Counted from the first letter of the stretch, positions 45,868-55,694 are shown. The stretch: 64,000 nt of DNA from Sphingobacterium prati (GCF_013167215.1 NZ_JABJWY010000038.1:460765-524764), one strand, 5' to 3'. Numbers and translations: made by a program. Notes: generated from the letters alone by a model not told the origin.

Positions 45868-46564
45868 TTATCAGTTATCGCGAATTCATAATTACATCCA
45901 TGGTTTGATGAGTAGGGAGGAAATGTTTCAACTGGAAAAAGAAGCATTGGAAGATCCTTTTTTGCAGGATGCCATAGATGGATATCGATTGCAGAATGGC
46001 GTGGATGCACGGCAATTGAGCTTGTTGCAGCAGCGGCTGAGCCGCCGGGTCGAGGATACGATAGCAACAAGGCATGCACAATATTATACCTGGCAACGTT
46101 TGGCCATAGGTGCGGCAGCGGGAGTGTTGTTTGTCGTGTTATTGGCGCTTTTATATTTTAAACATTTCAATGGCACGGCGGAGCGCAGCACAGATGTTAC
46201 ACTTAGCGAACCGGAGAACATGGTGGCAATTGAACCCTTGTTGGATGGTGGAGAGGCGACACCGCTAGGAGGATGGAAAGCGTTTGAACAATACCTTAAT
46301 AATCAGGAACTGGATACGGGAAGAGGAGGGGAGATTATTGTCAATTTTACCATCGGTAAAGACGGGCTGCCTGAGCAGATCCGGACGGAAGGAACTCCTG
46401 AACAGGCTCTTGCTGATGAGGCTGTACGGCTTCTTCGGTCCGGAGTTAAGTGGCAGGGAGCCAAAGCCCGTTTGAAAATTACATTTCCCATAAAAGAGAT
46501 GAAGCATCCCTCCCAATCGAATGTCATCAAACCTCCACATTGTTTTGGGATAGAAAAATCTTAG
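45857..46564 (+). CDS. Membrane protein with anti-sigma-like N-terminus and TonB-like C-terminal domain
   Basis: The 235-residue protein has a cytoplasmic part (1-80) with HNYIHGLMSREEMFQLEKEALEDPFLQDAIDGY, a pattern of Bacteroidota sigma-regulator proteins. One membrane helix follows (about 82-101), and then a periplasmic TonB C-terminal-like domain (about 140-212, IIVNFTIGKDGLPEQI ... ALADEAVRLLRSGVKW). It overlaps the sigma factor gene, so it most likely controls that factor. A TonB-like end could contact an outer-membrane receptor. Both roles are inferred from layout. Confidence 0.8.
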   Translation: MENNYQLSRIHNYIHGLMSREEMFQLEKEALEDPFLQDAIDGYRLQNGVDARQLSLLQQRLSRRVEDTIATRHAQYYTWQRLAIGAAAGVLFVVLLALLYFKHFNGTAERSTDVTLSEPENMVAIEPLLDGGEATPLGGWKAFEQYLNNQELDTGRGGEIIVNFTIGKDGLPEQIRTEGTPEQALADEAVRLLRSGVKWQGAKARLKITFPIKEMKHPSQSNVIKPPHCFGIEKS

Positions 46565-46566
46565 TG

Positions 46567-46612
46567 CAAAAAAATGAGCCATTCTCTTGAAGGAAATGGC
46601 TCATTTTTTTGA
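46567..46612. terminator. Bidirectional terminator
   Basis: A stem of about 15 bp around AAATGAGCCATT and AATGGCTCATTT has A-rich and T-rich flanks. It lies between the sigma operon and the convergent receptor gene. Confidence 0.9.
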
Positions 46613-46627
46613 AAATAGTATCCATCC

Positions 46628-49600
46628 TTAAAATGCATACCTCAACCCAAGCTGAATTTGAAAAGGATTACCATTTAAATTGGATACACCAACACCTGAA
46701 CTCATATTGTAAATATATTGCTGATTGGCGGCATCGAAACTCTTGATCGCATAAAGATTTTGTTTGCCTAAGTTATGCCCCACACCCCAGCTTTTTTTCA
46801 AAAGATTGGCTACATTGAAGATATCAATAGAGGCTTCAAGTCCATGATTTTTATAGAATTTTACATTTTTTGCCAAATGCAGGTCAAATACGCCATAGAA
46901 ACCATTGATTCCTCCATTACGTTCTGCTACTTGGCCCAAATTGCCATTGATGTAGTTTTTTATGCTCTGTTCTGCATTTGGATCGTCCAAAATTGCTTGA
47001 ATACCATTCTTGATATATGCTGGTGTATTAGTGCTATTAGGATCGTAGACAAAGGCAAGATCGTTGGAATTTACAAAGTCTCCATTGACATTTCCATTGA
47101 CAGCTAATGAATAACGTGTTCCAGCAATTCCACTGAATCGCAGACCCATAGAAATACCCCATAAAGAGGGCATCGTTCCATAGAACACGACTTTATGACG
47201 GAATTGATTATCCGAGTACGACATTGTACTTAAGTCGCGCGGATCGTCTTTGACCATTAGGGAGAGGGTAGCAGTATTGGCAACATTACCATTATACGAG
47301 GTATTATCTTTTGTATCATTCCAGGTATAAGACATCGTGATTTGTCCATCTTTGTAGTAACGATAAGTTCCGTCCAATACAACGGTGTACGAATTGTTTT
47401 TTCCATCACTATTCATTTCCAATACCCGACCGACTTGTTGGGTCTTACGGCTATTGGTCCAGTTGGCTGCGCCGTTCGTTGTATTGATGCTTGACGCAGG
47501 AACATACACACCACGGTTTCCCTCAGCAGTCAACCTAAAGTAAGGATCCTCCACCATGTTACGATCCACATACATGTAGTTGTTGCGTCCCCAAGTACCG
47601 TAAGCACTTAAACCGATGCGTAGCGAAGGCGTGAAAAAATGATTGATGGAAATATTGGCTTTATATACCGTCGGCACTTTCACATCCTTGCTATTGGTAT
47701 TGATTGTGACAAGTTTTTCGATCTTTGGATTGTCCAGCAGTTCGCGTCCTGGAGCTGTATCGGGGTCCTTGCGATATCCTGCGAAATTTGGCTTAGGAAT
47801 TAATGTAGGATCCGTGATATCTACGCCAGCAATGCGTGAACCATCAAACAACATATTATTTAACATAGAATATGGGTTGAGTGCCGACCCAAATATACCC
47901 GCTCCAAAACGGATGATATTTTTCTTCTCTTCATTGATATCCCAGTTGAATTGCACACGAGGCTGTATTTGAAATGTGTTTATCCCATTGTTGGTTGAAA
48001 GACCTAGTTCGTCATAGACTGTCTGGTTGAATGTAGCCTTCTTGAGGTATTTCGTGTTGTCCAGGCGTATGCCGCCGACTACGTCAAGACCTCTTGCAAT
48101 TTTAGCTTCCATCTGCCCATAAACACCTACAGCCAGATTGTTGACCAAAGTGTTTTCCTTGTCAGTCATATAAACATCGCGTGCATAGCGATAAGGGGTC
48201 AGGTTATCGAAGTTTTGTAAACCTGTAAAATAAAAACGACCGTTCATTTCACTACCATAACGAAAATCCATGTTCGTATACATGATATCGGCACCGAAAG
48301 TATATTTGATCTTATCTGTGTTGTAATATAGGTTGTTGACTAACTGCAGCATATTGCCATTGAACCATTCTGGTGAAAAGCGTTGCCCTCCGAGCTGGAT
48401 GGAATTGTTGTATTTATTCGTACCATCTACTGATTCGATGGATTCAACGATCGCGCGGGGAATACTATGTGACTGGTCAAATCCATCAACATTATGTTGT
48501 GCTTCAGAGCGTTCGTAAAAATGCTGGATCTTCAAATCATTTGTCAACTTGGAACTGATCGAAGTACGCAAAGAAGCCATAAGGCTATTGTTTATATACT
48601 TTCTGTTGGTGTAAGATTCATAGGCATTAATTCCCGTATTATCCCCTTCCTGTTGATTGTCGGAGTCATACACAAAGTTATTGCGAATGGTCAATAGGTT
48701 CTTTTCATTTAATTGCCAGTCGATTCGAGCGAACGCGGCATCAGTCTTTTTCTTTTTGTCAAAAGAGCCAAATAGGCGATCGGCACTAGCGCCATATTTA
48801 CCTACAGCAATTCGAGTGAAATCATCCAAAGTCGTTTGTGTAACTTTGTATCGTGCAATATCTTCGGTTGTTTGGATATCAGCGATCTGCAGCGGTCGTG
48901 TATCCATTTGACGATCCCATGTAACAAAGAAATGGGCTTTATCCTTAATAATTGGCCCCCCCAACGAAAATCCATATTGATAAGTGGAGAATTTTTGTTT
49001 GCGTGGAGTTTCATTCAGATTATACTTACTGGAAAGCCAATCTGCCCGCGCAAAAGTAAAGGCACTACCAGTCAGGGTATTTGTTCCTGATTTGGTCACG
49101 GTCGTAATGCTTCCGCCGCCACTACGGCCAAAAGTGACATCGTAATCGTTGGTGACCACCTTGAATTCACGAATAGCCTCCATCGAAATGGAATAAGCAC
49201 CACCGCTATTTCCGCCGGCTACCGTACTGCGTGAGTTCATACCATCTACCGTAAAATTAGTCGAAGATGCGCGTTGGCCCGCAAGGTTCGTACCACTGCT
49301 CACTGGTGATAGATCGATCAGCGAAGAAAAATTCCGGCCATTTACAGGCATTTTCTTTAGATCATTTGCCGTAATAGCGGTAGAAGCGCCTAATGTTTTG
49401 ATCTTATTTTTAAGATCAGCAGCAGCGCCCTGTACAATCACTTCGTCAAGCTTCGTTTCTGTAGAAGATAATCTAAAATCTATTGTAAGCTCATCGCCAT
49501 AACTTAATTTATAGTCTGTTTTCTTTTGTTCGGCATAACCGACATGATTGACTGATACAGTGTATGGAGAGCCTAAGGGCAGCTGCTGGAAGGTATATAC

Positions 49601-49801
49601 TCCATTTTGATTGGTCAACGTTGTTTGTCTGAATCCAGTGGATTCATTCCTCACAGATACTGAACTGCCCTTGACCGGACCAGTTTCATCGGTAATACGT
49701 CCCGTGATAGTAGCTTCAGTACCTTGAGCCCAGCTTCTGTTTGGAATTTGAAAAAACGTAATAATGGTTAAAAGCGCAAACCAAATGATGTTTTTCTGCA
49801 T
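46628..49801 (-). CDS. Oar-like TonB-dependent receptor
   Basis: This 1057-residue outer-membrane protein has a signal peptide (cleavage after RSWAQ), a carboxypeptidase-regulatory domain (about 28-115), a plug region (FSSLIDLSPVSSGTNLAGQR, FTVDGMNSRSTVAGG, EFKVVTNDYDVTFGRSGGGSI) and a very large barrel ending in LGLRYAF. This matches the Oar family, whose best-known relatives carry the C-signal protease of Myxococcus or act as protein or polymer transporters in Bacteroidota. Substrate here is unknown. It is a single gene; its 280-bp upstream region shows no exact promoter box. Confidence 0.9.
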   Translation of the reverse strand: MQKNIIWFALLTIITFFQIPNRSWAQGTEATITGRITDETGPVKGSSVSVRNESTGFRQTTLTNQNGVYTFQQLPLGSPYTVSVNHVGYAEQKKTDYKLSYGDELTIDFRLSSTETKLDEVIVQGAAADLKNKIKTLGASTAITANDLKKMPVNGRNFSSLIDLSPVSSGTNLAGQRASSTNFTVDGMNSRSTVAGGNSGGAYSISMEAIREFKVVTNDYDVTFGRSGGGSITTVTKSGTNTLTGSAFTFARADWLSSKYNLNETPRKQKFSTYQYGFSLGGPIIKDKAHFFVTWDRQMDTRPLQIADIQTTEDIARYKVTQTTLDDFTRIAVGKYGASADRLFGSFDKKKKTDAAFARIDWQLNEKNLLTIRNNFVYDSDNQQEGDNTGINAYESYTNRKYINNSLMASLRTSISSKLTNDLKIQHFYERSEAQHNVDGFDQSHSIPRAIVESIESVDGTNKYNNSIQLGGQRFSPEWFNGNMLQLVNNLYYNTDKIKYTFGADIMYTNMDFRYGSEMNGRFYFTGLQNFDNLTPYRYARDVYMTDKENTLVNNLAVGVYGQMEAKIARGLDVVGGIRLDNTKYLKKATFNQTVYDELGLSTNNGINTFQIQPRVQFNWDINEEKKNIIRFGAGIFGSALNPYSMLNNMLFDGSRIAGVDITDPTLIPKPNFAGYRKDPDTAPGRELLDNPKIEKLVTINTNSKDVKVPTVYKANISINHFFTPSLRIGLSAYGTWGRNNYMYVDRNMVEDPYFRLTAEGNRGVYVPASSINTTNGAANWTNSRKTQQVGRVLEMNSDGKNNSYTVVLDGTYRYYKDGQITMSYTWNDTKDNTSYNGNVANTATLSLMVKDDPRDLSTMSYSDNQFRHKVVFYGTMPSLWGISMGLRFSGIAGTRYSLAVNGNVNGDFVNSNDLAFVYDPNSTNTPAYIKNGIQAILDDPNAEQSIKNYINGNLGQVAERNGGINGFYGVFDLHLAKNVKFYKNHGLEASIDIFNVANLLKKSWGVGHNLGKQNLYAIKSFDAANQQYIYNMSSGVGVSNLNGNPFQIQLGLRYAF

Positions 49802-50030
49802 AATAATTTCGTTTCTAGTTTAGTTGATCAGTGTCTGTCACAAGTATGTTGCGAAATTATTTGTATAGTATTGCTAAACCGTTAAATCGGTATTATTAAA
49901 TATTTAAAAAAAATTGTCCATGTTAAGATAAAGATACAGCATGTATCTATGGGGAATCAATAGATTGTGCGAACAGGATATATCCCCTGGTAAGGAAAAT
50001 CACTTGGCATCGAAGAACGTAAAAACCAGT

Positions 50031-50060
50031 AAGGGCTCGAATGTTTCGAGCCCTTGTTTA
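50031..50060 (-). terminator. Terminator of the pepT-nitroreductase unit
   Basis: A perfect inverted repeat (AAGGGCTCGA with TCGAGCCCTT) lies between the Oar-like gene's upstream region and the nitroreductase stop. Confidence 0.75.
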
Positions 50061-50082
50061 TTTATGGTAGAGCTGTGCTACC

Positions 50083-50646
50083 TTATTCTTCCCAACGAAT
50101 TTTTTCTTCGATAGCTGTACGTATAGGTTCACGTGCTTCCGATTGATGATGACCTAAATAAAATAAGCCGATACATTTTTGGTTCTCTTCCAGGTTAAGG
50201 AAGCTACCCAAATGATTAATTAAGCCTGGTGTTGCCCAGTATCCGCCGATATTCAATGAGTGTGCAGCTAACCACATGTTTTCTACAGCGGCAGCAGTAC
50301 AAGCCAATTCTTCCCATTCAGGCACCTCGCCTGTATAGTTGACGATAAGTGCAATGGCAACATTGGATTGTGTTGCTTTCTTACCCATGGTGATTTCTGT
50401 CGCTTCCGTATATTTTTCCGCTGGGGTAACCGATTTATAGATGCGCGATAATTCGGTACCCAAACGTTGAAGTCCTTCTTTGCGGAAGATAACGAAACGC
50501 CAAGGCTGTGTCCGTTTATGTGTTGGTGCAGCATTGGCTGCCTCTAGGATGCTGAGGATATCTTCTTTGCTGACTTCTTCTTCGGTAAAAGAAGCTTGAA
50601 ATACTGATCTTCTGTAGTGTATTGCTTTTAAAACGTCGTTTTTCAT
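50083..50646 (-). CDS. Nitroreductase family protein
   Basis: The 187-residue flavoprotein has the nitroreductase fold: IHYRRSVFQASFTEEEVSKE at the N-terminus (FMN phosphate binding), AANAAPTHKRTQPWRFVIF near residue 35 and the C-terminal GLFYLGHHQSE. Members reduce nitro compounds, quinones or flavins with NAD(P)H; the physiological substrate is not evident. The start lies 27 bp after the pepT stop on the same strand, so the two are an operon with no obvious metabolic tie. Confidence 0.9.
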   Translation of the reverse strand: MKNDVLKAIHYRRSVFQASFTEEEVSKEDILSILEAANAAPTHKRTQPWRFVIFRKEGLQRLGTELSRIYKSVTPAEKYTEATEITMGKKATQSNVAIALIVNYTGEVPEWEELACTAAAVENMWLAAHSLNIGGYWATPGLINHLGSFLNLEENQKCIGLFYLGHHQSEAREPIRTAIEEKIRWEE

Positions 50647-50673
50647 TAAAAATATGTTGATTTTAGAATGTAT

Positions 50674-51936
50674 TTATGCTTTTTCTTCCCATAAAGATAC
50701 AACATGCAAAATTGTTTTGACCGCTTTTTCCATATCTTGTGCCGATACCCATTCCTGTTTTCCGTGGAATGCATGTCCACCTGCAAAAATATTAGGACAT
50801 GGAAGCCCCATAAATGACAGGCGTGACCCGTCTGTACCACCACGGATGCTTCTTCTTTCTGCGACCATACCGGCTCTCGTAATCGCTTCCATACCGATCT
50901 CCATAATTTCTGGATATTGATCCAAGACCTCTTTCATGTTGCGGTATTGCTCTTTTACAACAAATGTGTAGCTGCAATTTGGATATTGACTGACGATGGA
51001 TTTTGCAATTGCTTCCAGTTCATCTTCATGTTTTTTTAGATTTGCCGTTGCATGATCACGAATGATAAATTGAATCTCAGCTTTTTCTACAGACCCACTA
51101 ATATTAACAGGGTGTACAAAACCATCCTTCTTATTGGTGCTTTCCGGAGAAAGTCGGTCTTTCGGTAATGCCTCAATGATGGCACTAGCAATTTTAATTG
51201 CACTTTGCATCTTTCCTTTTGCAAAACCGGGGTGCACCGAGACGCCATGGATTGTTAATGTTGCCCCATCTGCGGAAAATGTCTCATCCTCGATAGTGCC
51301 GGCTTTTTCACCGTCCATGGTATAGGCAAAGTCTGCTGCCAGACGCTTTAAATCTGCTTTATCAACGCCACGGCCAATTTCTTCGTCTGGTGTGAATAAA
51401 ATCTTGATAGTACCATGTTTAATCTCAGGATGTTTCATCAATAGGCGTGCAGCATCCATGATTTCGGCGATACCCGCTTTATCGTCCGCCCCCAATAGTG
51501 TCGTGCCACTTGCCGTAATCACATCGTTGCCGATCTGGTTGGCTAAATCGGGATGTTCGGCGTACTTAATGACAATACTGTTATCGTCCGGAAGTACTAA
51601 ATCTTGTCCTTGGTAATTGTGGTGTAAAAGTGGTTTTACATCTTTACCCGAGGAATCCGGAGAGGTGTCCATGTGAGAACAGAAACAGATAACAGGAACT
51701 TTTTTGGAGGTATTGGAAGGAATGGTTGCATAGATGTAGCCGTTTTCATCCATGGCCGCATCCGAAATGCCCAGCGCCAATAGTTCTTCTACCAATAATT
51801 TGCCCAAATTTTTTTGTTTTTCGGTGGAAGGGCATGTCGGAGAATTTGCATCCGATTGTGTATCAATCTGTACGTAGCGTTGAAATCTTTCCGAAACCGA
51901 AAAGTCACTTATGTTATTAATCTCAAATGTACTCAT
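50674..51936 (-). CDS. pepT: Peptidase T (tripeptidase)
   Basis: PepT removes the N-terminal residue of tripeptides in the cytoplasm. The ATG at 51936 gives 420 residues, the normal PepT length; the upstream in-frame start at 52017 would add 27 residues that do not resemble PepT. M20 di-zinc motifs are CFCSHMDTSPD, LGADDKAGIAEI, LFTPDEEIGRG and AGGHAFHGKQEW near the end. A TAAATTTG box (51973-51966) lies 30 nt upstream, so the extension is not translated. Confidence 0.94.
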   Translation of the reverse strand: MSTFEINNISDFSVSERFQRYVQIDTQSDANSPTCPSTEKQKNLGKLLVEELLALGISDAAMDENGYIYATIPSNTSKKVPVICFCSHMDTSPDSSGKDVKPLLHHNYQGQDLVLPDDNSIVIKYAEHPDLANQIGNDVITASGTTLLGADDKAGIAEIMDAARLLMKHPEIKHGTIKILFTPDEEIGRGVDKADLKRLAADFAYTMDGEKAGTIEDETFSADGATLTIHGVSVHPGFAKGKMQSAIKIASAIIEALPKDRLSPESTNKKDGFVHPVNISGSVEKAEIQFIIRDHATANLKKHEDELEAIAKSIVSQYPNCSYTFVVKEQYRNMKEVLDQYPEIMEIGMEAITRAGMVAERRSIRGGTDGSRLSFMGLPCPNIFAGGHAFHGKQEWVSAQDMEKAVKTILHVVSLWEEKA

Positions 51937-51965
51937 TCTAATCGCCTTAATGTGATAAGGGTGAT

Positions 51966-51973
51966 CAAATTTA
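51966..51973 (-). promoter_or_regulatory. -7 box of pepT
   Basis: On the minus strand TAAATTTG matches TAnnTTTG, 29 nt before the ATG. Confidence 0.6.
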
Positions 51974-52001
51974 CAAATTCTAATGGGCTTCGGCCAAAAA
52001 C

Positions 52002-52037
52002 AAACAAGACTTGTCAATAAACTGACAAGTCTTGTTT
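52002..52037 (-). terminator. Terminator of the DUF4197 gene
   Basis: A 15-bp perfect stem (52002-52016 with 52023-52037) has an A-run on the left, which becomes a T-run on the minus strand. Confidence 0.9.
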
Positions 52038-52099
52038 ACCGGGATCAATGTTTAACTAAAATCCTGCACCTTCTTGAAGGACTAAATCAATAGTTTAGC

Positions 52100-52933
52100 T
52101 TATTTTTTTTCATCCGCGTAGCCAAATACTTTCTGCAAAATATTTGTATTCCGACTTCCACCGATATTGTTTCTAATTTTTGATTCTTGATCTGCCACCT
52201 TAATAAATAAACCATCTATGGCCTTTTGTGTGACGTAAGCAGTCAAATTTGTTTCGACCTTATTTCCTAAGGGCAAGTTATTATAAGCACTCGTCAATTG
52301 CGTCCAATATTGATCTACATTGTTTACACCCATCGCCGACTGAATGACAGGGCTAAACTTATTGGTCAGTTCGACTGATGTATTGGTTTTGAAAAACGTC
52401 GTTGCGGCATCTTGCTTGCTTCCCAGAAGGATATTGGTCGCATCAGTGATGGTCATTTTGGACAACGCATTCACAAATACTGGCGCGGCTTCTTTTACAG
52501 CACCTTCCGCAGCTCTGTTCATGCTTTGGATAAATTGATCACATAGCTTGCCCATACCCACAGCACGAAGTGTTTTCTCTACCTTTTGTGCCTCTGCAGG
52601 CATTAAAATCTTTACGGCTGCGTCGCCTAGGAACCCGTCTTTTTTTGCTAATGACTCTATACTTAGATTAAGGCCATTGCTTAAAGCTTGTTTGATACCT
52701 AGTGAAGCATCTTTATTTGATAATGAGGCTAAGGCATTCGATGTGGTCGAACCTGAACCAGAGACTGAAGTTCCGGTGGTTGAGGGACTCGCATTTTTCG
52801 TGCTGTCCGTTTGACTCTGGTTTGCCTTATTCAACGCCTCGTTAATCTTTTTAAAGATCTGCGCTTCACTTGAGTTGGAGTACAATAGCCCCGAAACAAA
52901 TAGGGTACAATATAGTAATGGAAATTTCATCAT
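52100..52933 (-). CDS. DUF4197 family protein
   Basis: I start it at the ATG at 52933 (277 residues; the next codon is also ATG), because the signal peptide begins there (MMKFPLLYCTLFVSGLLYS, cleavage near EAQ). A low-complexity Ser/Thr/Gly linker (about residues 45-70) leads into the DUF4197 domain: ASLGIKQALSNGL, MPAEAQKVEKTLRAVGMG, AAPVFVNALSKMTITDA and YVTQKAIDGLFIKVADQE. It is exported; its function is unknown. The upstream 300 bp (52934-53237) hold the terminator of the next gene and no convincing coding frame. Confidence 0.88.
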   Translation of the reverse strand: MMKFPLLYCTLFVSGLLYSNSSEAQIFKKINEALNKANQSQTDSTKNASPSTTGTSVSGSGSTTSNALASLSNKDASLGIKQALSNGLNLSIESLAKKDGFLGDAAVKILMPAEAQKVEKTLRAVGMGKLCDQFIQSMNRAAEGAVKEAAPVFVNALSKMTITDATNILLGSKQDAATTFFKTNTSVELTNKFSPVIQSAMGVNNVDQYWTQLTSAYNNLPLGNKVETNLTAYVTQKAIDGLFIKVADQESKIRNNIGGSRNTNILQKVFGYADEKK

Positions 52934-53143
52934 GATATATTTTGCTGTCAAAATTAAGGATATCGACTGTTAATTTTTATTAAAGTTTAAATTGCTGGCT
53001 GTTCTTCTATTAGATTGTCTGTATTCGTAACGGATACGCCACAACCTCATCGTAACGAAAGCTATGCATTGTCACATCAGCCTTTGTTGATAGATACGCC
53101 GAATTTAAAACTTATTTCGGTTTCGTCTCATAATTTTACTTCA

Positions 53144-53182
53144 TAAAAACACCCTAAAAGTTGGATAAATCTTTTAGGGTGC
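53144..53182 (-). terminator. Terminator of the endonuclease/phosphatase-family gene
   Basis: An 11-bp stem (CACCCTAAAAG with CTTTTAGGGTG, 10-nt loop) has an A-run to the left, giving T on the minus strand. Confidence 0.85.
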
Positions 53183-53237
53183 AGTTCATTTTGGCGCGCT
53201 TTATTCGCCGTATTAAAGTTGTTTTAATTTATAGGAC

Positions 53238-54074
53238 CTATTTCCATGAAAGTGTTGTCACAACAGGGAAGTGATCAGAAGGGAATTTACTCATGTAAGT
53301 ATCTGTCAGAATACCATATTTCTTTGTCTGGAAAGGCTTTGTGATAAAAATATGGTCAATACGGCCAGAGGCCCTGAGGCTCTTTCCCCAACCGTTAAAA
53401 GAAGAGTTTGGCTCATATTTAAGCGGTGACAAGTCATGCACATCTGTTACAACTTTGCTATTGGCAAGTGTAAAATAAGCTTCATCTTTCTCATCAACAT
53501 TAAAATCACCCGTTAAGATCAATGGTAGGTCCTTGGCAAATTCTTTTGCTTTGGTTAGGATCAATTTTGCGCTTTCTGTTCTGGCCGTGCGTCCGATATG
53601 ATCAAAGTGCGTGTTCATAAAAATAAAGCGTTTTTTATTGGCTTTGTCTTCAAAAACCCCCCAGGTACAGATGCGCGGTAAAGCCGCATCCCAGCCTTTA
53701 TTTGGATGCTCAGTATCTGTCGCTGAAAGCCAGAATGTACCACTTTTTATTACTTTGAATCGATTGGTATTGTAGTAAATTGCGGAGTGCTCACCTTCCT
53801 GTGCGCCATCATCACGACCCACACCGACATAATCGAATCCCGGAAGCAACGTTTTAAGATCCTGAACCTGATCATGAAAGGCTTCCTGAACACCGAATAT
53901 ATCAAAACCATGATACTTGATCAGATTGGTCAAAGGTATTTTACGGTCAACCCACATATTACCAGTATCTATGGTATTCCGTTGTCTTATATTGTATGTA
54001 GCTGCAATGAAATCTTGTGCATAAGTGATATATGATAAACATAATGCCGCAGCGAGAATAAAGTATTTTTTCAT
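53238..54074 (-). CDS. Secreted endonuclease/exonuclease/phosphatase family protein
   Basis: The 278-residue protein carries a signal peptide (MKKYFILAAALCLSYITYA) and the EEP fold: ATYNIRQRN, DIFGVQEAFHDQ (metal-binding Glu), FMNTHFDHIGRTAR, LTGDFNVDEKDEAYF and FPSDHFPVVTTLSW at the end. It could cleave phosphodiesters in nucleic acids, sphingomyelin or phosphoinositides; the substrate cannot be told from sequence. A secreted glycerophosphodiesterase gene lies next upstream (95 bp), so both may scavenge phosphate. Confidence 0.88.
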   Translation of the reverse strand: MKKYFILAAALCLSYITYAQDFIAATYNIRQRNTIDTGNMWVDRKIPLTNLIKYHGFDIFGVQEAFHDQVQDLKTLLPGFDYVGVGRDDGAQEGEHSAIYYNTNRFKVIKSGTFWLSATDTEHPNKGWDAALPRICTWGVFEDKANKKRFIFMNTHFDHIGRTARTESAKLILTKAKEFAKDLPLILTGDFNVDEKDEAYFTLANSKVVTDVHDLSPLKYEPNSSFNGWGKSLRASGRIDHIFITKPFQTKKYGILTDTYMSKFPSDHFPVVTTLSWK

Positions 54075-54169
54075 TAGAATTATTTATGTTCGAGTAACTA
54101 CTTTCATCAGTATAATTGATGCCATAGTATGCTGTTGTATATTACCGGCGATGATCTCGGAGATAACCT

Positions 54170-54937
54170 TTATTTTTTCAATACGCGAAGTAGTAACTCT
54201 GGTTCGTCCGTGGTGATGAAATCGATTTTTTGATCAATTAGATTCTTCATTTCATCCTCGGTATTGACTGTCCAGGCATTTACTTTCATCCCCAATTTGT
54301 GGGCATCCTGCAACCAGCTCGCATTCTTTTTGAATACTGAAAAGTGATAATCCAAACCGTTAATTCCAGCAGTATTAACGTCAGCAGGAGATTTATCACC
54401 ATTCAGGTACTGAATATTTGCTTTTGGAGCGAGTTCATGAATTTTTTGACAGGCTTCAAAGCTAAAAGCGATATAATCTGTTATTTTTTCAGCATTTAGA
54501 TTTTTTACCATTTCAACAGATTTTGTTGCTGCCTCAAGCGTCCGTTCGACACCGAGTTTGTTGGTTTTTAATTCCAGTATCAGACGTAATCCTTTTAGTT
54601 TTTTCCCTGCTTTGATATACTCTTCCAAGGTCGGAATGGATTCGCCATTGGGATGTTTTTTGGCGAGGAGTTCTGCATAGGTTGCTGTTGCGATGTCGAT
54701 TCCATAGAAATCATTGTCATGGTTAACGACAAGGATATTGTCCTTCGTAAGATGAACATCAAACTCAGACCCAAAAAGTTTAAGTTCATGAGCGGCTTTT
54801 AAAGAAGCAATGGAATTTTGGGGTAGATGACTGTTTTTCCATACACCACGATGTGCTATTGCTTTGGTCTGTGCAAATAGTGATGAAGATGAAATGACCA
54901 TAGCCAACGTCAGACAGCTAAAAATGTGTTTTTTCAT
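54170..54937 (-). CDS. Glycerophosphodiester phosphodiesterase family protein
   Basis: The ATG at 54937 gives 255 residues with a signal peptide (MKKHIFSCLTLAMVISSSSLFAQ); an upstream in-frame start at 55060 would run through the terminator hairpin of the next gene. GDPD motifs are IAHRGVWKNSHLPQNS (catalytic His), SEFDVHLTKDNILVVNHD and the closing INFITTDEPELL-like strand. It would hydrolyse glycerophosphodiesters in the periplasm to glycerol-3-phosphate and an alcohol. It is in line with the EEP gene downstream. Confidence 0.9.
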   Translation of the reverse strand: MKKHIFSCLTLAMVISSSSLFAQTKAIAHRGVWKNSHLPQNSIASLKAAHELKLFGSEFDVHLTKDNILVVNHDNDFYGIDIATATYAELLAKKHPNGESIPTLEEYIKAGKKLKGLRLILELKTNKLGVERTLEAATKSVEMVKNLNAEKITDYIAFSFEACQKIHELAPKANIQYLNGDKSPADVNTAGINGLDYHFSVFKKNASWLQDAHKLGMKVNAWTVNTEDEMKNLIDQKIDFITTDEPELLLRVLKK

Positions 54938-54972
54938 ATGTGTTCGTTTGAAAGCTGATTTTACGGGATAAA

Positions 54973-55021
54973 AAAAGTGGTACTTTTTATCTCGATTCGC
55001 AAGATCTAAAGTACCACTTTT
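54973..55021 (-). terminator. Terminator after the HD-domain gene
   Basis: A 14-bp perfect stem (54973-54986 with 55008-55021) has an A-run on the left, giving T on the minus strand. Confidence 0.8.
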
Positions 55022-55046
55022 ATATTTAGTTATTGTTAACTGTAAT

Positions 55047-55694
55047 TTATTTTTTACCATTCCATTCTGCCAAAAACTCGTCGAGGAACCCTAGCATATA
55101 CTGGTGGCGGTGTTCCGCGATTTTTTTTGCGGCTTCGGTATTCATCTTATCTTTTAACAATAATAGTTTCTCATAGAAATGATTAATTGTAGGCGCTTCA
55201 GAATGTTTGTACGCTTCTTTGTCTTTATATTCCTGTACCGGAATATTCGGGTTGTACATCTCCCGTCCCTTATTGCCACCAAAACTAAATGCACGTGCAA
55301 TACCTATCGCACCGATGGCGTCTAAACGATCGGCATCCTGTACAATCTCCATCTCTTTTGAATGAAAAGACACTTCACCTAAACTCGCCTTAAATGACAT
55401 GTTAAAGATGATTTTTTTGACATGATCAATGATTTCAGGAGAAATTTCTAGACTTGCCAAAAATTCTCCAGCAACGCGAGGGCCGATTGTCTCATCACCA
55501 TCATGGAATTTGCTGTCAGCAATATCATGTAAGAGTGCTGCTAATTCGCAAACCATGACATCAGCCTGTTCATCTTCTAAAATTAACTTCGTATTGTTCC
55601 ATACGCGTTGAATATGCGACCAATCGTGGCCTGCCTCTGCAAATTTCAAACGATCTTGCACAAATGCGACTGTGCGTTCAATAATGTTATTCAT
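55047..55694 (-). CDS. HD domain phosphohydrolase
   Basis: The 215-residue protein shows the HD metal motif: GHDWSHIQRVW (first His), LAALLHDIADSKF (HD) and QDADRLDAIGAIGIARAF (final Asp). This is the YedJ/YpgQ-like branch of HD hydrolases, which may act on nucleotides. The ATG overlaps the end of the THUMP methyltransferase gene by 8 bp, so they are coupled. Confidence 0.9.
   Translation of the reverse strand: MNNIIERTVAFVQDRLKFAEAGHDWSHIQRVWNNTKLILEDEQADVMVCELAALLHDIADSKFHDGDETIGPRVAGEFLASLEISPEIIDHVKKIIFNMSFKASLGEVSFHSKEMEIVQDADRLDAIGAIGIARAFSFGGNKGREMYNPNIPVQEYKDKEAYKHSEAPTINHFYEKLLLLKDKMNTEAAKKIAEHRHQYMLGFLDEFLAEWNGKK

Noticed and set aside
52960..53143. Short open frame of about 48 codons on the plus strand
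   Set aside because: There is no ATG start and no ribosome-binding site, and no recognisable protein results. It was left as intergenic.
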